Part shown: positions 32,674 through 39,387 of the stretch, one piece after another
Layout: each line of letters opens with the position of its first letter
Numbering within the stretch: position 1 is the stretch's first letter
The notes under the pieces: model-generated
The model's input: the letters and a program-made list of their open reading frames with translations, nothing else
Database searches by the model: none
What the model was told of the DNA's origin: nothing
Position numbers and translations under genes: made by a program
Origin: Candidatus Sabulitectum sp.
Lineage (GTDB): Bacteria; Fermentibacterota; Fermentibacteria; Fermentibacterales; JCC-6
NCBI GenBank assembly: GCA_021107435.1
Contig: JAIOSV010000089.1
Span: 1-39,387 of the forward strand
DNA: 39,387 bases
Direction of reading: 5' to 3'

Positions 32674-33506
32674 TTCTTCACCTCCGCTGAAACACGGTCA
32701 CAGAGTTTCCGATATCTCTCTATGTAGCCTATTTCATCGCGGTCAACAAAAACACCCCGGACAATCTTACCTTCTGTTTTCTCTTCGGGAAGCTTTTTAG
32801 CCTGGGCAATATTAATGGTATTATCTCTAAGCAACTCCATCATATTCACAGCGTCACCCTGCCTGTTAGCTCTACCGAAATTGGTAGGACAGGGAGCCAG
32901 TGCCTCAACAACCCGGAACCCGGAACCGGACAGTGCATTTTTGACAATGCCGTCAAGCTCTATCACATGATACACATCTCCCCGGGCGACATAATTCGCT
33001 CCGGCCGCCTTTGTCAGTTCACATATATCGAAATCAGGTTCAATCATGCCATAAGGAGTGGTGGATGTTTTAGCACCCTGAGGGGTTGTCGGCGAAAACT
33101 GTCCACCTGTCATTCCGTAGTTGTTGTTGTTTACAATAATGGCAGTGATATCCATGTTCCGCCGGGATGCGTGAATTATGTGGTTTCCACCGATTGCCAT
33201 GGAATCACCATCACCCATAACCGCAAGAACTTTCAGGTTGGGGTTGGCCATTTTCGCCCCTGTACCGAAAGCAAGGGCTCTGCCGTGAGTTGTGTGAAGT
33301 GTGTTAAAGTCAACGTACACCGGCATTCTACTGGTGCATCCGATTCCCGAGACCATAAGAATATCATCAAGGTCCCAGCCCAGACTGTCGATAGCTCTGA
33401 TTATGGAGCCCATAACAATACCTATACCACAACCGGGACACCACACATGAGGAAATTTCTTTTTAGCTCTCAGGTACTTGTATGCATAAGGAAGGCGGGC
33501 AGGCAT
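32670..33506 (-). CDS. korB: 2-oxoacid:ferredoxin oxidoreductase, beta subunit (TPP-binding)
   Basis: A 278-residue thiamine-diphosphate-binding subunit. HVWCPGCGIGIVM near the N-terminus carries the cysteine pair typical of this subunit. GIGCTSRMPVY, THGRALAFGTGAKMANP and the TPP/Mg motif VMGDGDSMAIGGNHIIHASRR followed by VNNNNYGMTGGQFSPTTP complete the signature, here closest to the 2-oxoglutarate type. The product of thiL in this window would supply the cofactor. ATG 33504-33506 shares its A with the alpha-subunit TAA, with GGAGGTGAT ahead of it. Confidence 0.93.
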   Translation of the reverse strand: MPARLPYAYKYLRAKKKFPHVWCPGCGIGIVMGSIIRAIDSLGWDLDDILMVSGIGCTSRMPVYVDFNTLHTTHGRALAFGTGAKMANPNLKVLAVMGDGDSMAIGGNHIIHASRRNMDITAIIVNNNNYGMTGGQFSPTTPQGAKTSTTPYGMIEPDFDICELTKAAGANYVARGDVYHVIELDGIVKNALSGSGFRVVEALAPCPTNFGRANRQGDAVNMMELLRDNTINIAQAKKLPEEKTEGKIVRGVFVDRDEIGYIERYRKLCDRVSAEVKK

Positions 33507-34651
33507 TACATCACCTCCAGTGCCGCAGCAACAAGCTGCTCGGGTGTAATCGCGTAACCGTCATATCGATGAAGGGGAACTACTCTTACACTGTCGGAAG
33601 TCAGACGCTCCACCTCGTGTATGATCTGCCCCTGGTTAAGCTCAGGAACAATAATAACATCTTTTGTGTCAAGGAGTTCTTTAACCGTTCTGTCTGGAAA
33701 AGGCCAGATGGTAACAGGGCGGAAAATACCTACCTTTTTGCGCTGTTTGGCCAGTATCTGCTGAGCGGCAAGAGCGCTTCTGTAAACCGATCCGTAACAG
33801 AATATCACAACTTTGCTTTCTTCAACATCATGAAGTTTGTTGTTCTCCAGAACGTCAAGACGCCTTGTTATCTTCTGCTTGAGCCTGTTCATCTTTGAGA
33901 TTACTTCATCTACCTTGCGGGTTGGGAAGCCATGGGTGTCGTGGGTCAGCCCGGTGACATGAAAACGGTATCCCGATCCGAAATGCGCCATTGGCGATAC
34001 ACCTGTGGCAGAGGTGTGATAATGCTCGTACCATTCAAGGGGCACATCCGGCGAAGACTGTGGCGTAACACAGATTTCTTCCTCTTTAGGGAAGGTAAGC
34101 TTCTCTCGCATGTGACCGATTACCTCATCCGGCATAAGGATCACAGGTGTGCGGAATTCTTCAGCGAGGTTAAAGGCTCTGATGGTAAGATTGAAGCATT
34201 CCTTCACATCAGAAGGTGCTAGAACTATGGCCGGATGATCCCCGTGAGCGCCCCATCTTGCCTGCATCACATCACCCTGGGCAACCTGAGTGGGAAGCCC
34301 GGTTGACGGTCCGCCGCGCATAACATTTACCAGAACCAGAGGCACCTCGGTCATGCAGGCATATCCAAGCCCCTCCTGCATCAGGCTGAATCCCGGACCA
34401 CTGGTGGCTGTCATTGATCTCCCACCGGCAAGACTGCCACCGATAATAGCGCTTATGCTGGCAATCTCATCTTCCATCTGTATCCATTTTTTTCCAATTA
34501 GAGGCATTTCGCGGGCGAGAATCTCCGCGACTTCTGTTGATGGTGTAATCGGGTATCCGGCAAAGAAATCAATTCCGGAAGCAAGGGCACCGAGAGCTAC
34601 AGCTTCATTACCCTGCACAAGTTTTGTCTCTCCCCAGGGAACACCGCTCAT
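33506..34651 (-). CDS. korA: 2-oxoacid:ferredoxin oxidoreductase, alpha subunit
   Basis: A 381-residue alpha subunit in which the PP-like N-terminal domain and transketolase-C-like C-terminal domain are on one chain. Key segments are VQGNEAVALGALASGIDFFAGYPITPSTEV, QMEDEIASISAIIGGSLAG, TSGPGFSLMQEGLGYA, GGPSTGLPTQVAQGDVMQARWG and, near the end, IVPELNQGQIIHEVERL. The short YPITPSTE and ARWGAHGDHP stretches are typical of 2-oxoglutarate:ferredoxin oxidoreductase. The ATG at 34649-34651 overlaps the korD stop as ATGA. The gamma domain is not fused, in contrast to many archaeal-type KorAB proteins. Confidence 0.93.
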   Translation of the reverse strand: MSGVPWGETKLVQGNEAVALGALASGIDFFAGYPITPSTEVAEILAREMPLIGKKWIQMEDEIASISAIIGGSLAGGRSMTATSGPGFSLMQEGLGYACMTEVPLVLVNVMRGGPSTGLPTQVAQGDVMQARWGAHGDHPAIVLAPSDVKECFNLTIRAFNLAEEFRTPVILMPDEVIGHMREKLTFPKEEEICVTPQSSPDVPLEWYEHYHTSATGVSPMAHFGSGYRFHVTGLTHDTHGFPTRKVDEVISKMNRLKQKITRRLDVLENNKLHDVEESKVVIFCYGSVYRSALAAQQILAKQRKKVGIFRPVTIWPFPDRTVKELLDTKDVIIVPELNQGQIIHEVERLTSDSVRVVPLHRYDGYAITPEQLVAAALEVM

Positions 34652-34938
34652 TTCTCACCACCATTCTTTTTTTTGCCCTCTTTGATGCTGTCTCCGCTGA
34701 CATAAACGGCAAACTCGGGGCATCTGCGAGCGCACAAAGCACATTCGATACATTTTTCCGGATACACAACATGGGCTTTCTGATCCTTACCCATCTCAAG
34801 CACCTGCTTGGGGCAGAATGCCACGCAGATTCCGCAACCCTTACACCACTCGGGGAAAATGTGAACGGCGGGCCTCTTCTTCACTTCAGTTTCACAGTGT
34901 TCTTCTTTTGTCTGCCCCTTTATGGGTTTCTCAGACAT
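34648..34938 (-). CDS. korD: 2-oxoacid:ferredoxin oxidoreductase, delta subunit (2[4Fe-4S] ferredoxin)
   Basis: A 96-residue ferredoxin subunit with two cluster motifs, CKGCGICVAFCP and CIECALCARRCP, each a CxxCxxCxxxCP. The first 30 residues are charged and the last 12 are lysine-rich. It passes electrons from the catalytic subunits to free ferredoxin. ATG 34936-34938 follows AGGAGG by nine bases. It is the first kor gene, 91 bases after the cyclic-diphosphoglycerate-synthetase-like gene, with an imperfect hairpin in the gap. Confidence 0.92.
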   Translation of the reverse strand: MSEKPIKGQTKEEHCETEVKKRPAVHIFPEWCKGCGICVAFCPKQVLEMGKDQKAHVVYPEKCIECALCARRCPEFAVYVSGDSIKEGKKKNGGEK

Positions 34939-34959
34939 TGAACAATACCTCCTGATGAT

Positions 34960-35003
34960 GCGCAGAAAGGCAAGACCCCTGTGGGACCTGCCTTCCTGTG
35001 CGC
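34960..35003 (-). promoter_or_regulatory. Intercistronic hairpin upstream of korD
   Basis: Arms GCGCA...AAGGCA and TGCCTT...TGCGC pair with a two-base bulge and a few mismatches around a loop near 34981-34985. It ends seven bases ahead of the korD ribosome site. No T-run follows; it may be an RNA processing or stability element inside the operon. Confidence 0.4.
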
Positions 35004-35029
35004 TTATCGCTGCATGCGAACTATTTCAA

Positions 35030-36355
35030 CTATTCAGTAAAAGGTTTCAGAACTTCAGCGATATCCGGTTTCCCAATTTCCTGAAGGTCATACGTGACCT
35101 TAACTGTGGGCTTGTTTATCCTGACAATTCTGGAAAGATCCATAGGAGTTCCAATAATAACCACATCACAGTCAATGGCGTTGATTGTGTCCTCGAGATC
35201 TTTGATTTGAGCATCACCATAACCCATCGCGGGAAGAATTACAGTCTCTTCCACGCCGGGGTAGTATTTATCAAAAGTGGCTTTGATTGTACCAACTGCA
35301 TGGGGCACCGGGTTGGCAAACTCTGCAGCACCAAATTTCTCTGCAGCCACATAGCCCGCTCCGTATTCCATCTCACCGTGTGTAAGGGTAGGTCCGTCTT
35401 CAACAACAAGAACCTTTTTCCCGACAACAAGTTCAGGTCTGTCAACTGATACGGGGCTGGCACCGTCGATAATACGAGCGGCGGGATTCACCTTACGGAT
35501 GTTCTTTCTGACTTCTTCAACATCCTCGGGGTATGCGCTGTCTATCTTATTAATTACAACAACATCCGCAAGTCTGAGGTTGGTCTGACCGGGATAGTAG
35601 CTGATTTCATGGCCGGGTCTGTGAGGATCGACAACTGTGATGGTAAGGTCGGGGGCGTAGAAAGATGTATCGTTATTGCCGCCATCCCAGAGGATAACAT
35701 CAGCCTCTTTCTCGGCTTCACGAAGAATGGCTTCGTAGTCAACGCCCGAGTAGATAACATTGCCGTTGATGATGTGCGGCTCGTACTCTTCCATCTCTTC
35801 AATTGTGCACTCGTGCTTCTTAAGGTCTTCTATCGCAGCAAAGCGCTGTACCTTCTGCTTTACAAGGTCGCCGTAAGGCATCGGGTGACGAATTGCGACA
35901 ACTTTCTTGCCGGCGGCCTTCAATTCTTCAACAACACGGCGGGTTGTCTGGCTCTTGCCGCATCCTGTACGGACTGCGGTAATGGCAATAACAGGTTTGG
36001 TACTCTTGACCATTGTACGGCTGGCACCGATCATGATAAAGTCAGCGCCTGCTGTATTTACGCGACTGGCCAGAGCCATAACGGTACTGTCAGGAAGGTC
36101 GCTGTAAGACATCACGCAAAGCTCGATGTTCTCATTGCTGATGATGTTCTCAAGCTCACTCTCGTCAAGAATCTTGATACCTTCAGGATAGAATTTTCCG
36201 GCAAGTTCCGCGGGATACTTTCTTCCATCAATGTCAGGAATCTGAGTTGCTGTAAAAGCCACTACTTCATAACTGTCGTCATTACGATAAAGAGTGTTAA
36301 AGTTGTGAAAATCGCGCCCGGCGGCGCCCAGAATCAGTGTTCTCTTTCTGCTCAT
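35030..36355 (-). CDS. Cyclic 2,3-diphosphoglycerate synthetase family protein
   Basis: A 441-residue protein of the cDPGS-like GTPase family. It starts TLILGAAGRDFHNFN, a Rossmann-like segment, continues with VAFTATQIPDIDGRKYP and has a P-loop TAVRTGCGKSQTTRR (GCGKS 131-135). Then come VVAIRHPMPYGDL, LWDGGNNDTSFY, VVINKID and VEDGPTLTHGEM. In methanogenic archaea cDPGS closes 2,3-diphosphoglycerate to the cyclic phosphate store and heat protectant; in bacteria the family is annotated the same way but is little studied. ATG 36353-36355 is nine bases after AAAGGA. The frame is open a further 56 codons to ATG 36523; that alternative N-terminus is discussed as a finding. It probably belongs to one transcript with korDABC. 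Confidence 0.82.
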   Translation of the reverse strand: MSRKRTLILGAAGRDFHNFNTLYRNDDSYEVVAFTATQIPDIDGRKYPAELAGKFYPEGIKILDESELENIISNENIELCVMSYSDLPDSTVMALASRVNTAGADFIMIGASRTMVKSTKPVIAITAVRTGCGKSQTTRRVVEELKAAGKKVVAIRHPMPYGDLVKQKVQRFAAIEDLKKHECTIEEMEEYEPHIINGNVIYSGVDYEAILREAEKEADVILWDGGNNDTSFYAPDLTITVVDPHRPGHEISYYPGQTNLRLADVVVINKIDSAYPEDVEEVRKNIRKVNPAARIIDGASPVSVDRPELVVGKKVLVVEDGPTLTHGEMEYGAGYVAAEKFGAAEFANPVPHAVGTIKATFDKYYPGVEETVILPAMGYGDAQIKDLEDTINAIDCDVVIIGTPMDLSRIVRINKPTVKVTYDLQEIGKPDIAEVLKPFTE

Positions 36356-36368
36356 ATTGAGTCGTCCT

Positions 36369-36421
36369 TTCCGCAAGTTAAATAGCTCTTGCGGAAGAGC
36401 AACAGCGAACCGTTTGGTTCG
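36369..36421 (-). promoter_or_regulatory. Leader with mutually exclusive hairpins before the cDPGS-like gene
   Basis: Three perfect inverted repeats lie within 53 bases of the minus-strand RNA: CGAACC-AAAC-GGTTCG (36421-36406), GCTCTT-CCGC-AAGAGC (36400-36385), and the nine-bp TTCCGCAAG/CTTGCGGAA (36396-36388 with 36377-36369). The last two share 36388-36396, so only one can form. The nine-bp stem reaches into the AAAGGA ribosome site (36370-36365). The arrangement is that of a translational switch, although the same DNA is also open in frame with the gene. Confidence 0.45.
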
Positions 36422-36546
36422 GCCTCTTCCACTTCCTGTGGACACCAGATACTCTTTCTGGTTGGCATCGAATCTCACGCTTCCAGACAGAATTGTCAAT
36501 GGTTCACCGAGATAAGTAAGCATGTCCAGGCTTAACTTCTCAGTCT

Positions 36547-36930
36547 TTAATCCCCGCTTTCAAGCAGGATGCAGAAACCTGTTCCTCCAAGGAAACCGGT
36601 AAGAAGTCTCATAAGGTTTGTGCTTTCATACAGACCCATGAATTGAAACGATCCGTCGAGGGCCATGGGAGCAATCATAAGCAGTCCGATACAAATGGAG
36701 CCAGGCAGCTTCCTGAAGAGCATCAGTAGAGACGCAAAGAATGTTCCCACCCAGAAAAAGGTGCACCTGGCGCACAAACCGGGAGCCCAGGTGAAAGAAC
36801 GTTCCGGCAGTCGATGACAGGTAATGCCCAGCAGAGGTCTGAGAAAAGGCGGATTGGCAAAGGCTCCAAAAACAAAAACAGCACCAATTGTTATCAGCAG
36901 TATGGAGCCTGTTTGTCTCAGGTTAACCAT
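36547..36930 (-). CDS. DUF2085 membrane protein
   Basis: A 127-residue protein with four hydrophobic segments. GITCHRLPERSF, then LCARCTFFWVGTFFA, and finally MALDGSFQF followed by YESTNLMRLLTGFLGGTGF are the signature blocks of DUF2085: a CHRxPxRS loop, a CARC pair and an xxDGxxQ...STNxxRxxTG end. The family is widespread and uncharacterised; the Cys and His residues suggest metal binding. I prefer ATG 36928-36930, which overlaps the flavoprotein stop by eight bases. ATG 36946-36948 would add six residues and overlap more. It follows the mutase-like flavoprotein in the same transcript. Confidence 0.8.
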   Translation of the reverse strand: MVNLRQTGSILLITIGAVFVFGAFANPPFLRPLLGITCHRLPERSFTWAPGLCARCTFFWVGTFFASLLMLFRKLPGSICIGLLMIAPMALDGSFQFMGLYESTNLMRLLTGFLGGTGFCILLESGD

Positions 36931-38293
36931 CAGCCCAGGTATTTTCATCCCAGTTGAAGTGACTTTTCACTGAAGCCTCGCCCAGAATCTCAAGCGCGGC
37001 AAATTTTCCCATCTCAATTGAATGATCCATGTTGTTATACCGGAACAATCCCTGCCGCCCGCATGTAACGCAGTCTGCAATCTCTTCCAGCGCATCAAGA
37101 ACCAGTGAAGTGTTCTTTGCATATGTAAGATCGTAAATTGGGTAGGCATACGCCCGTCGAATAATATCCGAACCAAGCACCGTTTCAGCAGAGAAAAGAC
37201 CCAGGTGTTCAGCTCCGGGAATTGTGGTTTCAAGAAGCTTTTCTTTTGACATTTTCCAGATGTCATCACCCTCCTGGCAACTGTATTCAAAAACAACCTG
37301 TGATGGCACATCCGGATCAAAATTCCTGGAAATTGATAGCCTGTTGAACAGGTAGCGGTCTTCAGATGTATAAATCCAGTGATCCAACGGTTCAATATCA
37401 CAATTGAGATGGACGGTAAGGAACACCAGAGCTCTGAACTTGAGGTTAGAAGCTGCCCTGTGAACTTCCTCTGGAAGAATATTTCCCAGAAGCTCAGTGT
37501 AGCTGTTGACAGGTATTGTGCTGATAAGCTTGTCACACACGATGTGACTGTTCGGAAAATTAATGCACCACCCGGTTTCTGCTTTCTTCAAACCGGTGGG
37601 TTCGGAAGAAAAGAGAAGAGAGCCGCCCATTTCAGTTATTCCGGATGCAAGCCCCCGGCAGATCTCACCGATACCGCCCCTGGGATAATGAAATGTGCTT
37701 ACAAGGCTTCTTACCGTTTCCTTTGATGGAACTATGGTCTCCTTTATCAGACCCGCGAGGCTGGGAACTGTGATTCTCTGACTTGCCCAGTCTGCGCTGA
37801 GCTGCGACGGCTCAATGCCCCACAATTTTTTGTTGTACGGAGCCAGGTAAAGGTCATAGAGCCCTCGTCCGAAACGGCTGAGAACCCATCCTTCAAAACT
37901 TTCCTGCTCACGAGGGGCAGAAATCCCTCTGATCTTCTCCCGGAGAAAGCTCAGCATCATGCCGACTCCCCGGTGCAGAGGCATTGTTGAAAGCAGATTG
38001 CTGAAAGAAAGAGGATAGTCGAAGTATCTGTCCAGAAGTCTGATCCTGCTTACTCTGTCCAGCTCAAGCAGGTCGATTCCGGGAAGTCCCTTTACAAAAC
38101 CCAGAATCAGGTCGTTTGATGTGTGAAATCTGTGAGGTCCCAGATCGTAAACGAACCCGTCTCTCTTTATTGTAGCTGCCAGACCGCCGTGAAAGGGTTC
38201 TTTCTCAACAACAACAACCTCATGTCCCCGCCGGGCCAGCTCTTCAGCTGCGCTGAGACCAGCCAGCCCGGCACCAAGAATTACAATCTTCAC
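36923..38293 (-). CDS. FAD-dependent UDP-galactopyranose mutase-like / amine-oxidase-fold protein (paralogue 2)
   Basis: A 456-residue flavoprotein homologous to the one at 5430-6836. Its ADP-binding motif is VILGAGLAGLSAA (Gly 7, 9 and 12), followed by VVVVEKEPFHGG and DLGPHRFHT. The shared landmarks are PYNKKLWGIEPSQLS, FHYPRGGIGEICRGL and CGRQGLFRYNNMDHSIEMG. GTG 38291-38293 follows GAGAGGT. Unlike its paralogue it lies outside the glycan locus, between a 5'-nucleotidase-like gene and DUF2085, so its role may be cell-envelope sugar or lipid metabolism instead; the substrate is unknown. Confidence 0.8.
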   Translation of the reverse strand: MKIVILGAGLAGLSAAEELARRGHEVVVVEKEPFHGGLAATIKRDGFVYDLGPHRFHTSNDLILGFVKGLPGIDLLELDRVSRIRLLDRYFDYPLSFSNLLSTMPLHRGVGMMLSFLREKIRGISAPREQESFEGWVLSRFGRGLYDLYLAPYNKKLWGIEPSQLSADWASQRITVPSLAGLIKETIVPSKETVRSLVSTFHYPRGGIGEICRGLASGITEMGGSLLFSSEPTGLKKAETGWCINFPNSHIVCDKLISTIPVNSYTELLGNILPEEVHRAASNLKFRALVFLTVHLNCDIEPLDHWIYTSEDRYLFNRLSISRNFDPDVPSQVVFEYSCQEGDDIWKMSKEKLLETTIPGAEHLGLFSAETVLGSDIIRRAYAYPIYDLTYAKNTSLVLDALEEIADCVTCGRQGLFRYNNMDHSIEMGKFAALEILGEASVKSHFNWDENTWADG

Positions 38294-38297
38294 CGGA

Positions 38298-39387
38298 TTA
38301 CCTCTCCTCTTCGATCCAGATAATCCTCGTAATGTTGTTCGGCTCTAAAGGAGAAATTGCAGCAATATGGCTTGTGACCGCCTGAAGAAGCGTAACTCCT
38401 GTGAAAGCAGCATCATGTTCAAGCATAATATCGTAACCGACATTGCCCTGAGCCAGATAGCCCGTAGTGGCCAGAATGTAGACTGCATCAGGATCCAGAG
38501 GCTCTTCATTAATCATCGGTTCCTCTATCTTCCCGCCATCCTCTACCGCCTGATTACGGTTGCAGGTAAAGCCGGAGATTTCCATGTCTCTTCTTCGACC
38601 CTGCATACCGGTTTCCAGTATTTCAAGAAGCTCGGCACCTGTCACCTGAAGAGTATACAGATCCTCTTCAAAGGGAATGGCAGTGTAAATAATTCTGGGA
38701 GTAATGGGTCCCCGGGGAATAGCAGCACGAATACCGCCTCTGTTTAAAAGCCCCACATCAGCTTCGGTAGCCGCACGGATGGCATCACTCATGAGCCTTC
38801 CGAGGGGATGCTCTGCTCCGCCTCTGGGTATTTCTGTAACAGCTTCTCCGACCACTTCATCCATACCGGCCTCGGCTATTTCCCTGAATCCGCTGATAAG
38901 CTCGTACTGCTCCATATCAGGCCAGAACCTGTCGTGAAGCAGACTGATATACTCCTCTCCGTCTGGAAGGTCGTATCCAATAATTGATCCTGTTTCAGTA
39001 TCCAGTGCCAGCCTGATATGCCCGATACCTGTTCCGTTGGCATAGCCCTGAACAACTATCGTGTGCGTAAGCGGGTTTACCCAGGGTATCCGCAGGGCCA
39101 CATGAGTATGACCACTGACGATTAAATCTATCCCCTCAACCATACATGTAAGCTCGGCGGAGTTGTACGCAAAATCCTTTGTGTATTCTTCCCCGCTCTC
39201 CCAGGCTTCATACACCCTTGCGGTGTATCTCTCTGAATCAGGGGGGTGTCCGAGATGGGAAACCAGAACAACCACATCGGCTCCCTGAGCATACACTTCC
39301 AGCAGTGCTGCTTCCACAGCTTCAAGCTCTGGAGTAATCAAATACCCCTCAAGCAGCTCCGGATCAACAAGGCCGTAGGTGTCTGAG
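38298..39387 (-). CDS. 5'-nucleotidase (UshA) family protein, N-terminus outside the window
   Basis: The last 362 residues of a minus-strand gene that runs off the right edge. The remaining part of the metallophosphatase domain has VDPELLEGYLITPELEA, VVVLVSHLGHPPD and DLIVSGHTH with the metal-binding GHTH. The C-terminal domain has LGRLMSDAIRAATEADVGLLN, RGGIRAAIPRGPITPR and PFEEDLYTLQVTGAELLEILE, the typical 5'-nucleotidase C-domain with substrate-binding NRGGIR. Such enzymes hydrolyse nucleotides, cyclic nucleotides or UDP-sugars, usually outside the inner membrane. The signal peptide, if any, lies outside. It is four bases from the start of the mutase-like flavoprotein gene, so the two are likely transcribed together. 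Confidence 0.87.
   Translation of the reverse strand, partial: SDTYGLVDPELLEGYLITPELEAVEAALLEVYAQGADVVVLVSHLGHPPDSERYTARVYEAWESGEEYTKDFAYNSAELTCMVEGIDLIVSGHTHVALRIPWVNPLTHTIVVQGYANGTGIGHIRLALDTETGSIIGYDLPDGEEYISLLHDRFWPDMEQYELISGFREIAEAGMDEVVGEAVTEIPRGGAEHPLGRLMSDAIRAATEADVGLLNRGGIRAAIPRGPITPRIIYTAIPFEEDLYTLQVTGAELLEILETGMQGRRRDMEISGFTCNRNQAVEDGGKIEEPMINEEPLDPDAVYILATTGYLAQGNVGYDIMLEHDAAFTGVTLLQAVTSHIAAISPLEPNNITRIIWIEEER

Noticed and set aside
35609..36385. Plus-strand open frame (258 codons) opposite the cDPGS-like gene
   Set aside because: The minus strand encodes a clear P-loop protein over the whole span; the antisense product has no family features.
1..39387. CRISPR arrays, tRNA or rRNA genes, insertion sequences, phage genes
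   Set aside because: No regularly spaced direct repeats, no tRNA-like T-loop with an acceptor stem, no transposase or integrase motifs and no terminal inverted repeats were found by reading.

Overview
The window looks like the chromosome of an uncultured, Gram-negative, probably anaerobic bacterium of the FCB superphylum type. The evidence is two OmpA-type outer-membrane proteins, lipoproteins with clear lipoboxes, a Kelch protein with a type IX secretion-like C-terminal domain, an ATP-dependent PEP carboxykinase and a four-subunit ferredoxin-dependent 2-oxoacid oxidoreductase. A candidate phylum such as Fermentibacteria would fit, but that placement is recall and inference, not a measurement. 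Genes are tightly packed, often overlap by 1-8 bases (TAATG, ATGA, GTGA) and mostly have AGGAGG-like ribosome sites. I see no tRNA, rRNA, CRISPR array, insertion sequence or phage gene, and no gene-free stretch longer than about 200 bases.

Layout. 1-5413: housekeeping genes: a DUF89 protein end, a beta-propeller lipoprotein, thiL and mtnP (translationally coupled), rlmN, a small outer-membrane protein and a corrinoid adenosyltransferase. 5430-19122: a roughly 14 kb cell-surface glycan locus. It has a UDP-galactopyranose-mutase-like flavoprotein, two asparagine-synthetase-like amidotransferases, two family-2 glycosyltransferases, a flippase-like membrane protein, two GT-C type membrane glycosyltransferases, a radical SAM/SPASM enzyme and a sulfatase-fold lipoprotein with threonine at the nucleophile position. 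The genes alternate in strand blocks. Together they suggest a lipid-linked, amidated and further modified surface sugar polymer. 19204-22665: a Kelch/T9SS protein and OmpA-like protein 1. 22811-28455: pckA, then an overlapping trio of MFS transporter, membrane protein of unknown function and B12-binding radical SAM protein. 28466-31913: a small conserved hypothetical, a secreted protein and OmpA-like protein 2. 32059-39387: a minus-strand run of a 5'-nucleotidase family protein (cut by the window edge), a second mutase-like flavoprotein, DUF2085, a cyclic-2,3-diphosphoglycerate-synthetase family protein and korDABC.

Regulatory sequence can be read directly in several places. There are rho-independent terminators after the small outer-membrane protein and after both OmpA genes, the first lying inside the 3' coding end of rlmN. 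Sigma-70-like promoters precede mtnP, the Kelch gene, both OmpA genes and the secreted protein. The most intriguing non-coding signal is the 190-base stretch before the cyclic-diphosphoglycerate-synthetase gene. It holds two perfect hairpins that share bases and so exclude each other, one of which reaches into the ribosome-binding site.
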